This document shows, one piece after another, positions 1-6,868 of a DNA stretch of 64,000 nt. Every line of letters starts with the position of its first letter. Position 1 is the stretch's first letter. The position numbers were made by a program, and so were the translations under genes. Source of the DNA: Microbacterium sp. 2FI (GTDB taxonomy: Bacteria > Actinomycetota > Actinomycetes > Actinomycetales > Microbacteriaceae). Location: assembly GCF_005502885.1 (NCBI RefSeq), contig NZ_SCMR01000002.1, positions 1-64,000 on the forward strand. The letters run 5' to 3'. The notes below the pieces were generated by a model that was not told where the DNA came from, did no database searches, and saw only the letters and a program-made list of their open reading frames with translations.

Positions 1-2
1 GG

Positions 3-377
3 TGGGAGGCCTCGACGATCGCGATCAAGGTGCGCTTCGCCGACTTCACCACGATCGCGCGATCCCAGACCCTCGCCGAGCCGACCGCGGTCGGGCAGCG
101 GATCGGGGATGCTGCGCACGAGCTGTTCGCGGCCATCGACCGCACGCTGCCGGTGCGACTGATTGGCGTGCGCGCCGAGAAGCTGCGGCCCTCCGGCTCG
201 GCACCGCTGGCACTGTGGGACGATGACGCCGACTGGCGACGGATCGAAGACGCCCTCGACGGTGCGACGGCGAAGTTCGGGCGGGGCACGGTGACACGAG
301 CGACGCTGCTCGGCAAGGCTCGCGGCGGCGGCACGATCCCGTCGAGTCCGCGCGCGCCTCGGCTCGATCCGAGCTGA
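3..377 (+). CDS. dinB: DNA polymerase IV, C-terminal part (5' end outside window)
   Basis: Partial gene: the reading frame is open from the left edge and stops at 375-377. About 124 codons are visible and correspond to the little-finger domain of Y-family polymerases, with the characteristic KVRFADFTTIARSQTL stretch near the start and an aspartate-rich linker and basic tail at the end. The protein would perform error-prone translesion synthesis. The catalytic palm lies outside the window, so activity cannot be judged. An ATG 40 bases after its stop begins the next gene on the same strand. Confidence 0.85.
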   Translation, partial: WEASTIAIKVRFADFTTIARSQTLAEPTAVGQRIGDAAHELFAAIDRTLPVRLIGVRAEKLRPSGSAPLALWDDDADWRRIEDALDGATAKFGRGTVTRATLLGKARGGGTIPSSPRAPRLDPS

Positions 378-417
378 CACTGGGCACGGCACGACGAGCC
401 GGGGTACCGTGGAGCCT

Positions 418-738
418 ATGCCCAACATCGCACTCGAGCTCGGCAAGCAGTCCGCATCCTTCGGCGTCCACAGCGCCTACGGCGAGCAGCAGGATGTCGA
501 CGGCATCCGCCTGATCCCGGTCGCGCTCTCGTGGTCGGGCTTCGGGGGCGGCTCCGATGAATCCGGCAACGGCGGCGGCGGGGGCGGCGGCTACGCGATC
601 CCGATCGGCGCGTACATCCGGCGCGGCGACGATCTGCGGTTCGAGCCGAACATCGTGTCGCTGCTGGCGGTCGCGATCCCGTTCGTCTTCTTCGCCGGCC
701 GAGCACTCAGTCGTGTCATCCGAGCCCTCAAGAAGTAG
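418..738 (+). CDS. GerW/YtfJ-like protein with C-terminal membrane helix
   Basis: A 106-residue protein. The N-terminal part contains a conserved-looking RLIPVALSWSGFGGGS segment followed by a glycine run (about residues 50-60), which resembles the GerW (YtfJ) sporulation/germination family; the last 30 residues form a hydrophobic helix ending in a basic tail (RALKK). This suggests a small membrane-anchored cytoplasmic protein. The family name comes from endospore formers, but non-sporulating actinobacteria carry it, so the role here is unknown. ATG 418 is preferred; an in-frame GTG lies at 409. A TACCGT box at 405-410 would make the mRNA leaderless. The 3' end overlaps the next gene. Confidence 0.7.
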   Translation: MPNIALELGKQSASFGVHSAYGEQQDVDGIRLIPVALSWSGFGGGSDESGNGGGGGGGYAIPIGAYIRRGDDLRFEPNIVSLLAVAIPFVFFAGRALSRVIRALKK

Positions 739-1306
739 CTCCGACCCCGTCTCCCGCGCTCTCGACGCAGCCGCATCCCGCCTGATCTCGTCGATCACCG
801 CGGTGTCGGCCGCCAACCCCGTCGTCCTGGTCGACGGCCGCAGCGGGGCGGGCAAGACCTCTCTCGCACACGCACTCGTCGCACGCTGGCCGCTCGCCGG
901 ACGGGTGCAGCTCGTGGCGCTCGATGCGATCTACCCGGGGTGGGACGGATTGGATGCCGGGGTCGAGCTCGCGCGCGAGCAGATCCTCGTTCCGCACGGC
1001 CGAGGTCTGATCGGTGTCTGGCAGCGCTGGGACTGGGAGGTGGCGGCTCCTGCCGAGGCGCACGCGGTCGACCCGTCTCTTCCGCTCATCGTGGAAGGGT
1101 CGGGACTGCTCACCGCAGCGACTGCTGCGCTCGGAGACGTCCGGGTGTGGCTGGATTCCCCCGAGCCGTCTCGGCGTCACAGAGCGCTCACGCGAGACGG
1201 TGACACCTACCGCCCGCACTGGACCCGCTGGGCGCGTCAGGAAGACCGCCACGTGGTGCGCGACCGGCCCGCCGATCACGCGACGGACGTCTTCGCCGTC
1301 CCGTGA
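713..1306 (+). CDS. P-loop nucleoside-kinase-like ATP-binding protein
   Basis: A 197-residue protein with a clear Walker A motif (DGRSGAGKTSLA, about residues 39-50) and a possible Walker B strand (LPLIVEGSG). The overall look is of a uridine kinase/AAA_18-type P-loop phosphotransferase, as commonly annotated in Microbacteriaceae. The substrate is not evident. The GTG start at 713 lies inside the 3' end of the preceding gene, in another frame, suggesting translational coupling. The stop is immediately adjacent to the stop of the convergent DUF2017 gene, with no gap. Confidence 0.75.
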   Translation: MSSEPSRSSSDPVSRALDAAASRLISSITAVSAANPVVLVDGRSGAGKTSLAHALVARWPLAGRVQLVALDAIYPGWDGLDAGVELAREQILVPHGRGLIGVWQRWDWEVAAPAEAHAVDPSLPLIVEGSGLLTAATAALGDVRVWLDSPEPSRRHRALTRDGDTYRPHWTRWARQEDRHVVRDRPADHATDVFAVP

Positions 1307-1798
1307 TCAGGCGTCGGCGTCGAGTGCCGTGACGAGCCCGTGCAGGCGGTAGCCGAGCCAGTCGTAGACGCCGAAGCGGGGATCCCCGTCGTCGTGGTCA
1401 TCGGCGTCGGTGATGCCGAGGCGCGTCGCGAGCACGAGCCTGATCGCGGCGAGCGTACGCAGCCACGCCTGCGCATCGTCCGGCGAGAGCCGGACTTCGA
1501 CGGATTCGAGGAGCGACGGGTCGTCCGGGTCGTCGGAGATGTCTGCGGCCTCGACGAGCGACGCCCGCACCGCCGCGGCATCCGCTCGTCGGCGCCCGAG
1601 CAGGTCGGATTCGGTGAGACGACGGAACTCGCGGGCGTCCTCGCCGTCGGCATACGCGTCGGGGACGAGCCGGACCACCGCGGGGTCGGCCGCGGCATCC
1701 GACGACTCAATGACGAGCTCTTCGAACTGCGACACGAGGCCACTGAGGTGGGCGGCTTCGAGGCGGGTGAGTTCGAGCGCGACGCCCCGCCGGGTCAT
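1307..1798 (-). CDS. DUF2017 family protein
   Basis: A 163-residue acidic, helical protein with an N-terminal RGVALELTRLEAAHLSGLVSQFEEL segment typical of actinobacterial DUF2017. The function is unknown. In many actinobacteria this family sits next to clpS, as here, which suggests a link to Clp-dependent proteolysis (inference). The start ATG overlaps the clpS stop by four bases (ATGA), so translation is probably coupled to clpS. Confidence 0.8.
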   Translation of the reverse strand: MTRRGVALELTRLEAAHLSGLVSQFEELVIESSDAAADPAVVRLVPDAYADGEDAREFRRLTESDLLGRRRADAAAVRASLVEAADISDDPDDPSLLESVEVRLSPDDAQAWLRTLAAIRLVLATRLGITDADDHDDGDPRFGVYDWLGYRLHGLVTALDADA

Positions 1799-2094
1799 TG
1801 CGGAGCCTCGCGCACGGTCGCCCAAAGCCCGTAGTCGTGCATCGCCTGCGCGTGCAGCTCCATCTGCTCGCGCGCACCCTGCGCCACGACGGCATGCCCA
1901 TCGTTGTGCACGGCCAGCATCAACCGCTCGGCGTCGGCGCGCGGCAGCGCGAAGTACTCGCGGAACACGTGGCTGACGTAGCTCATCAGGTTGACCGGGT
2001 CGTCCCACACGACCGTCTGCCACGGACGCGCCGGGTCCGCTCGCTCTGACGCATCGGTGCGCTCGTCGATGTCGGGTGTCGCGAGCGGGGCCAT
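1795..2094 (-). CDS. clpS: ATP-dependent Clp protease adaptor ClpS
   Basis: A 99-residue protein with the ClpS fold signature: WQTVVWDDPVNLMSYVSHVF, then AVHNDGHAVVAQG, then a terminal helix and GLWATVREA. ClpS binds N-degron substrates (Leu, Phe, Tyr, Trp) and hands them to the ClpC or ClpA unfoldase; the Asn-Asp acidic pocket region (DDPVN) is present. The start is placed at ATG 2094 because it forms an ATGA overlap with the upstream peptidase stop; in-frame GTGs at 2097 and 2103 are alternatives. It overlaps DUF2017 downstream the same way. Confidence 0.92.
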   Translation of the reverse strand: MAPLATPDIDERTDASERADPARPWQTVVWDDPVNLMSYVSHVFREYFALPRADAERLMLAVHNDGHAVVAQGAREQMELHAQAMHDYGLWATVREAPQ

Positions 2095-2441
2095 CACGCC
2101 CACCCGAGCTCGTGAAGCCGGTCATCGTCGATGCCGTAGAAGTGTGCGATCTCGTGGACCAGGGTCGTGTGCACTTCGTCGCGGAGCGCTTCCTCGTCGT
2201 CGCAGGCGGCCAGGTGCGGCTCGCGGTACACGATGATCCGATCCGGCAGCTCACCGACGCCGTAACGGTCTCGCTCGGTCAGCGCCCAGCCGTCGTAGAG
2301 CCCGAACAAGTCGAGGCTCCCGTCTTCGGGGCGGTCTTCGACGACGAACACGACGTTGTCGAGCCCCTCCACCATGTCGTCGGGGAGGCGGTCGAGCTCA
2401 TCGATGACGAGTTCTTCGAACGCGGCGGCATCCATGTCCAT
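2094..2441 (-). CDS. Zincin-like metallopeptidase (HExxH), DUF1025/MetallopeptidaseX type
   Basis: A 115-residue minimal zincin. The motif HEIAHFYGIDDDRLHELG near the C-terminus gives HExxH plus a downstream His-Glu, as in the actinobacterial/proteobacterial possible-metallopeptidase family (PF06262). Acidic N-terminal half with VVFVVEDRP and LFGLYDG. Substrates are unknown. It is the first gene of a three-gene cluster with clpS and DUF2017, all joined by ATGA overlaps. A GAGG ribosome-binding site lies eight bases before ATG 2441. Confidence 0.85.
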   Translation of the reverse strand: MDMDAAAFEELVIDELDRLPDDMVEGLDNVVFVVEDRPEDGSLDLFGLYDGWALTERDRYGVGELPDRIIVYREPHLAACDDEEALRDEVHTTLVHEIAHFYGIDDDRLHELGWA

Positions 2442-2457
2442 CAGGATGCCTCACAAA

Positions 2458-2534
2458 TGGGGTGAGTAACGGGGCTCGAACCCGCGACATCGGCCACCAC
2501 AAGGCCGCGCTCTACCAACTGAGCTATACCCACC
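2458..2534 (-). tRNA. tRNA-His (GTG), CCA encoded
   Basis: The minus strand folds as a full cloverleaf: acceptor GTGGGTA with TACTCAC, D arm GCTC/GAGC, anticodon stem CGGCC/GGCCG around loop TTGTGGT (anticodon GTG), and T arm CGGGTTCGAGCCCCG-type. An extra 5' G (position -1) faces C73, the hallmark of tRNA-His. The CCA tail is encoded (tgg at 2458-2460 on the plus strand). It lies 36 bases downstream of orn on the same strand. Confidence 0.95.
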
Positions 2535-2570
2535 ATGTCTCCCGCCTGCGCGGGCAACTCAAAGATTCTC

Positions 2571-3197
2571 TCACAACTCGGGCGCGAACAGCGAAACGGC
2601 GGCGGCCGCAGCTGCGCGCGCTCCGTCGCTGGTCGGCCCGGGCTCGGGGACGAAGACAGCTTGACGGTAGTACGCGAGCTCGCGGATCGACTCGAGGATG
2701 TCTGCGAGCGCCCGGTGGCCGCCGTCCTTCGCCGGCGCGTGGATGTACGCACGCGGATACCAGCGCCGCGAGAGCTCCTTGATGCTCGACACATCGACGT
2801 TGCGGTAGTGCAGCCATCGGTCCACCCGAGGCATGTACTTCGCGAGGAACATACGGTCCGTGCCGATCGTGTTGCCGGCGAGCGGGGCCTTGCCCTCGAG
2901 CGGAACGAACCGCTGGATGTATTCGAGAGCCTGGAACTCGGCATCGGCGACGCTGACGCCACGGGGGATCTCTTCGAGAAGTCCGGAAGAGGAATGCATC
3001 TTGGTGACGAACTCGCTCATGTTCGCCATCGCCGACGCATCGGGTCTGATGACGACCTGGAAGCCCGGATCGAGCAGTCGAAGTTCGAAGTCCGTGACAA
3101 CGACGGCGATCTCGACGAGTTCGTCGACAGCAAGGTCGAGCCCCGTCATCTCGCAGTCGATCCACACCAGACGGTCGTTGTCGGATGCCCCCACCAT
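2571..3197 (-). CDS. orn: Oligoribonuclease
   Basis: A 208-residue DEDD-family 3'-5' exoribonuclease that degrades 2-5 nt RNA and pGpG. Exo I is WIDCEMTGLD near the N-terminus, and exo II and III regions include NTIGTDRMFL and HRALADILESI (DEDDh). Family length is about 180-200; the extra C-terminal residues are Ala-rich. The start at ATG 3197 is preferred because a GGAG sequence precedes it; ATG 3206 (MER) is possible. It sits between tRNA-Arg and tRNA-His, all on the minus strand with gaps of about 60 and 36 bases. Confidence 0.95.
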   Translation of the reverse strand: MVGASDNDRLVWIDCEMTGLDLAVDELVEIAVVVTDFELRLLDPGFQVVIRPDASAMANMSEFVTKMHSSSGLLEEIPRGVSVADAEFQALEYIQRFVPLEGKAPLAGNTIGTDRMFLAKYMPRVDRWLHYRNVDVSSIKELSRRWYPRAYIHAPAKDGGHRALADILESIRELAYYRQAVFVPEPGPTSDGARAAAAAAVSLFAPEL

Positions 3198-3258
3198 GCG
3201 CTCCATCCTATTGACGCCTGCAGACGCCGGGCTCGGGCACGGTGCCAGAGCGATCTCG

Positions 3259-3331
3259 CCCCCCCGGGAGGATTCGAACCCCCGACCTGGCGGGTAGAAA
3301 CCGCTTGCTCTATCCCCTGAGCTACGGAGGG
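3259..3331 (-). tRNA. tRNA-Arg (TCT)
   Basis: Minus-strand cloverleaf: acceptor CCCTCCG with CGGGGGG, D arm GCTC/GAGC, anticodon loop TTTCTAC giving anticodon TCT, and T arm GGGGGTTCGAATCCTCC. The terminal anticodon-stem pair is an A-C mismatch. Discriminator base G73 at 3259; CCA is not encoded. It reads AGA, a very rare codon in this GC-rich genome. Confidence 0.9.
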
Positions 3332-3440
3332 AAGGGTGAAGACACCAGGCTACCGGTTCGCGCCGCGCCGCGAATGACCCTGGCGGCCACCGCGGAGGCG
3401 GCGTAGCGTCGGAATCGCCAGCCTCGAAAGGAGTTCGGAC

Positions 3441-3653
3441 ATGAGCACCACAGAGACGCACCACCCCCTCTGGGTCGCATACGGCGCTTCCGGCGTCGTG
3501 GGCAGCATCCGCAAGGGCGATGAGGGTTACACGGTCACGATGGCGGGTGCCGGCGAGTCCGCCGGTACGTATCCGTCGATGGAGATCGCGAAGAGCGCTC
3601 TCCATGCGCGGATGACGCCCGGGAGCGACTGGCCGGAGTTCCGCGAGCACTGA
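3441..3653 (+). CDS. Small conserved hypothetical protein
   Basis: A 70-residue protein beginning MSTTETHHPLWVAYGASGVVGSI. It has a strong ribosome-binding site (GAAAGGAG, seven bases before ATG 3441). The composition is soluble, with no signal peptide or transmembrane segment; the pattern of a short beta-rich domain (GVVGSIRKGDEGYTVTMAG) followed by a helix ending in an acidic region is seen in small Microbacteriaceae proteins. Function not recognised. It stands alone between tRNA-Arg and the convergent yczE-like gene. Confidence 0.7.
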   Translation: MSTTETHHPLWVAYGASGVVGSIRKGDEGYTVTMAGAGESAGTYPSMEIAKSALHARMTPGSDWPEFREH

Positions 3654-3707
3654 CGCGGACGCCGCGTGCGGCGGCGAGGGCGGACGGTATGCCGCTCCGT
3701 CCTCGTC

Positions 3708-4310
3708 TCAGGACGTCGCCTCGGCCGCCACCGGCGTGCGACGCGTATCGAGCAGCGGCAGTGCGACGTGTACGAGCGGGCCGATCAGGAACGCGAACAG
3801 CAGGGTTCCGATGCCGACGGTGCCGCCCAGCAGCCACCCGATCACCAGCACCGAGATCTCCACGCTCGCGCGGCACGCCCAGATCGGCCAGCCGAGACGG
3901 GCGTGAAGCCCGGTCATCAGTCCGTCACGGGGGCCCGGCCCGAAGCGCGCGCCGATGTACAGCCCCGAGGCGACCGCCACCAGCACGATTCCCGCGAGCA
4001 GCGTGGCGACCTGAACGAGCACGCCCTCCACCGGCGGCATCACCCACAGCAGCACCTGCATGCTGGTGCCGACGAGGAGGATGTTGGCGATCGTCCCGAC
4101 GCCCGGCTTCTGTCGCAGCGGAATCCACAGCAGCAGCACCAGGAACCCCAGGATGTTGGTCACCCATCCGATGCCGAGCCCGGTGTGGATGGAGAGGCCC
4201 TGCGCGAGGACGGTCCACGGGTCGACGCCGAGGCCAGCCTCCACCGTGAGGCCGCACCCGATGCCGTAGAGGACGAGGCCTGTCAGCAGCTGGATCACTC
4301 GACGCGTCAT
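3708..4310 (-). CDS. YczE/YyaS/YitT-family membrane protein
   Basis: A 200-residue polytopic protein with about five or six hydrophobic helices and the family-typical segments GLVLYGIGCGLTVEAGLGVDPWTVLAQGLS, GWVTNILG and IGARFGPGPRDGLMTGL. The family occurs as a putative small-molecule transporter or channel; the substrate is unproven. Divergent from a MocR-type regulator with a shared 61-base intergenic operator, the arrangement of yczE-yczR, so its expression is probably controlled by that regulator. Start at ATG 4310 (MTRRV); a longer in-frame start at 4328 would overlap the operator. Confidence 0.85.
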   Translation of the reverse strand: MTRRVIQLLTGLVLYGIGCGLTVEAGLGVDPWTVLAQGLSIHTGLGIGWVTNILGFLVLLLWIPLRQKPGVGTIANILLVGTSMQVLLWVMPPVEGVLVQVATLLAGIVLVAVASGLYIGARFGPGPRDGLMTGLHARLGWPIWACRASVEISVLVIGWLLGGTVGIGTLLFAFLIGPLVHVALPLLDTRRTPVAAEATS

Positions 4311-4318
4311 GGAGCCAT

Positions 4319-4363
4319 CCAATCGCATGATTGGCTTGGGTGTGCCAGTCCAATAGGGATACT
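4319..4363. promoter_or_regulatory. Divergent operator/promoter with three CCAAT half-sites
   Basis: CCAAT (4319-4323), ATTGG (4330-4334) and CCAAT (4350-4354) lie in the short gap between yczE and the MocR gene. The first two form an inverted repeat with a 6-base spacer. For the plus-strand regulator a promoter TTGGGT (4336-4341), 16-base spacer and GATACT (4358-4363) ends eight bases before ATG 4372, so the transcript would be essentially leaderless. The third half-site lies inside the spacer, suggesting autorepression (inference). MocR proteins commonly bind direct plus inverted repeats. Confidence 0.7.
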
Positions 4364-4371
4364 CTGGCTCC

Positions 4372-5796
4372 ATGGACTCCCGCATCTCGGCACGCGCGCT
4401 CTCGCAGGCCCTCGGCGGCTGGCGAACACGCGAACCCGCCTATGAGGCATTGGCCGACGGCATCCGTCTGCTGTGCCTCGACAATCGACTGGCCCCGCGC
4501 ACGACCCTGCCCGCCGAGCGCGAACTCGCGCTCACGCTGGGCCTCAGTCGCAGCACCGTGGCCGCCGCGTATCGGAGCCTGCGCGACACCGGCCACATCG
4601 CCAGCACGCGGGGATCGGGCAGCGTCACCCTGCCGTTGCGGCGGCGCGATCCTGGACGCACCGATCCGCACGAGGGGATGATCGACCTGCAACAGGCGAG
4701 CCCGCCCGCTTGGCCAGGGCTCGCCGGCACCATCGCGGAGGTGGCGGGCGGTGCTGCAGCGCTCGTCTCGCGTGTGGGGTACGACGTGCTCGGGCGCATC
4801 GAACTGCGTACGGCGATCGCCGAGCACTACCGCGATCGCGGGATCCCGACGTCGCCGGGGGAGGTGCTGGTGACCACCGGAGCGCAGAGCGCGATCCACC
4901 TCATCGCGTCGGTGCTGCTGGGCCGCGGAGATCGCGTGCTGATCGAGACGCCCACCTATCCCCATGCCGCGGACGCCCTTCGACGCGCGGGCGCCCGCCT
5001 GGTCGGCGTGCCCGTGACGACGTCCGATGGCTGGGATCTGGATCGGGCCGAGCAGGCGTTCGCGCGGACGCTGCCGGTGCTGGCGTACCTGATGCCCGAC
5101 TTCCAGAACCCGACGGGCCGATCGATGTCGGCGCTCGAACGCGCGACGATCCACCGCGCGGGGGAGCGCGCGGGGTCTGTGCTCGTGCTCGACGAGACGA
5201 CAGCCGAGCTCGACATCGACCGCGGGCCGGTGCCTCGCGGCTTCGATGACGGCGACCCGGCCGCGGTGATCCGCCTCGGCTCGCTCGGGAAGACCGTATG
5301 GGGCGGATTGCGCGTGGGGTGGATCCGAGCGGATGCCGACCTCATCCGCCGCCTGGTCGCGGCGCGCCCGGCGCACGACCTCGGCACTCCGGAATTCGAG
5401 CAGGCTGTCGCCACGGCACTGCTCGCCGACTCCGAGCGCATCGTCGCGCAGCGGTCGACACTTCTGCGCGAGGGGCGGGACGCTCTCACGGCCGCGCTCG
5501 CGACCGAGCTGCCCGCATGGAGTGTCCCGGTCGCCCGCGGCGGCGTGTCGCTGTGGATCGAGCTCGACGCCGCGCTGAGCTCTGCTCTCGTGATGGACGT
5601 GCGCTCGCGGGGCGTGCTGCTGTCGGCGGGCCCACGGTTCTCGGTCGACGGCGGCCACGATCGGCACCTGCGCATCCCCTTCACGGCGACTCCCGGTGAG
5701 CTCAGGCGCGCCGCGTCCCTCCTTGCGCAGTCGTGGCACGACGTGCGCGCCGGTGCGCCGGTGTCGTTCGTGGAGCAGGTGGACGCGCTCGTCTGA
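4372..5796 (+). CDS. MocR-type (GntR family) regulator with aminotransferase-like domain
   Basis: A 474-residue protein: GntR winged helix-turn-helix at about residues 22-85 (LPAERELALTLGLSRSTVAAAYRSLRDTGHI) fused to a fold-type I PLP-dependent aminotransferase-like domain. The likely PLP lysine is in SLGKTVWGG (about residue 307), and DFQNPTGRSM is the usual cofactor-site segment. Such regulators sense PLP or amino compounds. Being divergent to the YczE-like gene, it resembles YczR. It ends seven bases before a convergent small gene. Confidence 0.9.
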   Translation: MDSRISARALSQALGGWRTREPAYEALADGIRLLCLDNRLAPRTTLPAERELALTLGLSRSTVAAAYRSLRDTGHIASTRGSGSVTLPLRRRDPGRTDPHEGMIDLQQASPPAWPGLAGTIAEVAGGAAALVSRVGYDVLGRIELRTAIAEHYRDRGIPTSPGEVLVTTGAQSAIHLIASVLLGRGDRVLIETPTYPHAADALRRAGARLVGVPVTTSDGWDLDRAEQAFARTLPVLAYLMPDFQNPTGRSMSALERATIHRAGERAGSVLVLDETTAELDIDRGPVPRGFDDGDPAAVIRLGSLGKTVWGGLRVGWIRADADLIRRLVAARPAHDLGTPEFEQAVATALLADSERIVAQRSTLLREGRDALTAALATELPAWSVPVARGGVSLWIELDAALSSALVMDVRSRGVLLSAGPRFSVDGGHDRHLRIPFTATPGELRRAASLLAQSWHDVRAGAPVSFVEQVDALV

Positions 5797-5803
5797 GCAG
5801 GCA

Positions 5804-6067
5804 TCAGGTCGCCGATCGCAGGCACGTCACGGCGTCGTCGGCCGACCAGAAGTCGCCGACGTCGACGAACGATCGCGACGAGCTGCGGAATCGCCGCGCC
5901 CGATACCGAACGCCGGCGGCATCGGCGATCGACTGCAGGTGGCCGATGATGAGGCCGGACGGGGCGACGACGCGCCACAGCGACGGAGCCGCCGGAGAGA
6001 GGCGTTCGGGTGCTGCAGGCGAAAGACGGGGGCTGGCTGCGGTATCCGCGGTGGCGAGTGGGGTCAC
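5804..6067 (-). CDS. Small conserved hypothetical protein
   Basis: An 87-residue protein with a Pro/Ala/Ser-rich N-terminus (about 30 residues) and a compact C-terminal domain (SLWRVVAPSGLIIGHLQSI ... SRSFVDVGDFWSADDAVTCLRS). GTG 6067 is chosen because a GGAAGGAG ribosome-binding site lies six bases upstream; longer frames upstream would run through the ssb leader. Function not recognised. It is divergent to ssb. A dyad CACAT-N8-ATGTG at 6080-6097 lies just upstream and could be an operator. Confidence 0.6.
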   Translation of the reverse strand: MTPLATADTAASPRLSPAAPERLSPAAPSLWRVVAPSGLIIGHLQSIADAAGVRYRARRFRSSSRSFVDVGDFWSADDAVTCLRSAT

Positions 6068-6206
6068 GATATCTCCTTCCACATTCGAAGCTATGTGCGA
6101 CCTCCGACATCGATCGCCGATTCCTCCCCAGGTGGCCTGTCTCGGCAGATTCTCCCCACCGGCGCCGCGCACGGGATGGGGCGGCGATGCTGTCGGCATC
6201 CTGATT

Positions 6207-6278
6207 CCGCGGCGGTGCCCGGTGCCACACGGGCACACCGGGCAGCCGGGCACCGCCGCGGCCGGGGACTCGCCCCGG
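6207..6278 (+). promoter_or_regulatory. Tandem hairpins in ssb leader, including a 16-bp perfect inverted repeat
   Basis: CCGCGGCGGTGCCCGG (6207-6222) is an exact inverted copy of 6246-6261; the 23-base loop contains a nested stem GTGCC-ACAC..GGCAC. A second hairpin CCGGGG-ACTCG-CCCCGG occupies 6262-6278. The pair ends 20 bases before the ssb ATG. There is no U-run, so an intrinsic terminator is unlikely; a structured 5' leader or a cruciform-type operator is possible. Confidence 0.75.
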
Positions 6279-6298
6279 AGCACACGAGAGGGAGCGAT

Positions 6299-6826
6299 AT
6301 GAGCGACACGATCACCATCACCGGGGTCGTCGGCACCGATCCGCAGCACAAGCGGACTCCGAACGGCACGGTGGTCACCGAGTTCCGCCTGGCGAGCGGG
6401 CAGCGCCGCTACGACAAGGCAGTCGGCGCCTGGGTCGACGACGGCACCAACTGGTACACGGTCTCGTCCTACCGGCGCCTCGCGGAGCACGCCTTCCATT
6501 CGCTGCGCAAGGGAGAGCGCGTCATCGTGGCGGGGCGCCTGCGCGTGCGGCAGTGGGACAACGGAACCAAGAGCGGCACGGCCGTCGACATCGATGCCGA
6601 CACCATCGGTCACGACCTCGTGTGGGGCACGACGCGCTTCGAGAAGGACTCGCCCGCCGGCCGGGGCAACGCCGACCCGGCGGATCAGCCGACGGATCCG
6701 CCCGCTGACGACTGGGCGCCTGCTCTGGGAGCGGATGCCGTCACGGAGTGGCCGGTCGTCGTCCCGCCGGCACCGAGCGAGGGCGAGATCGAACTCGCGC
6801 TCACCGGCGCGGAATCGCCGTTCTGA
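6299..6826 (+). CDS. ssb: Single-stranded DNA-binding protein (SSB paralogue)
   Basis: A 175-residue protein with an N-terminal OB fold (ITITGVVGTDPQHKRTPNGTVVTEFRLASGQRR ... NWYTVSSYRRLAEHAFHSLRKGERVIVAGRLRVRQW) and a long Pro/Asp-rich tail. Binds single-stranded DNA in replication, repair or recombination. The tail ends in GAESPF: the terminal Pro-Phe of the SSB protein-interaction tip is kept, but without the usual run of aspartates. This and the isolated location suggest a second SSB (SsbB-like) rather than the replicative one beside rpsF/rpsR. A GAGGGAG site precedes ATG 6299. Confidence 0.85.
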   Translation: MSDTITITGVVGTDPQHKRTPNGTVVTEFRLASGQRRYDKAVGAWVDDGTNWYTVSSYRRLAEHAFHSLRKGERVIVAGRLRVRQWDNGTKSGTAVDIDADTIGHDLVWGTTRFEKDSPAGRGNADPADQPTDPPADDWAPALGADAVTEWPVVVPPAPSEGEIELALTGAESPF

Positions 6827-6856
6827 GCCGGAGTCGGCGCTCGGGATGCCGCGTCA

Positions 6857-6862
6857 TAGACT
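6857..6862 (+). promoter_or_regulatory. -10 box TAGACT of the lipoprotein gene
   Basis: Six bases before the GTG at 6869; leaderless layout. Confidence 0.55.
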
Positions 6863-6868
6863 CTCTCC

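Noticed and set aside
2535..3320. 261-codon plus-strand frame over orn and tRNA-Arg
   Set aside because: Covers a tRNA and runs antisense to a clear oligoribonuclease.
3676..3703. Terminator between the 70-residue gene and the yczE-like gene
   Set aside because: Only GGACGG/CCGTCC pairs, with a bulge and no T-run; too weak to list.
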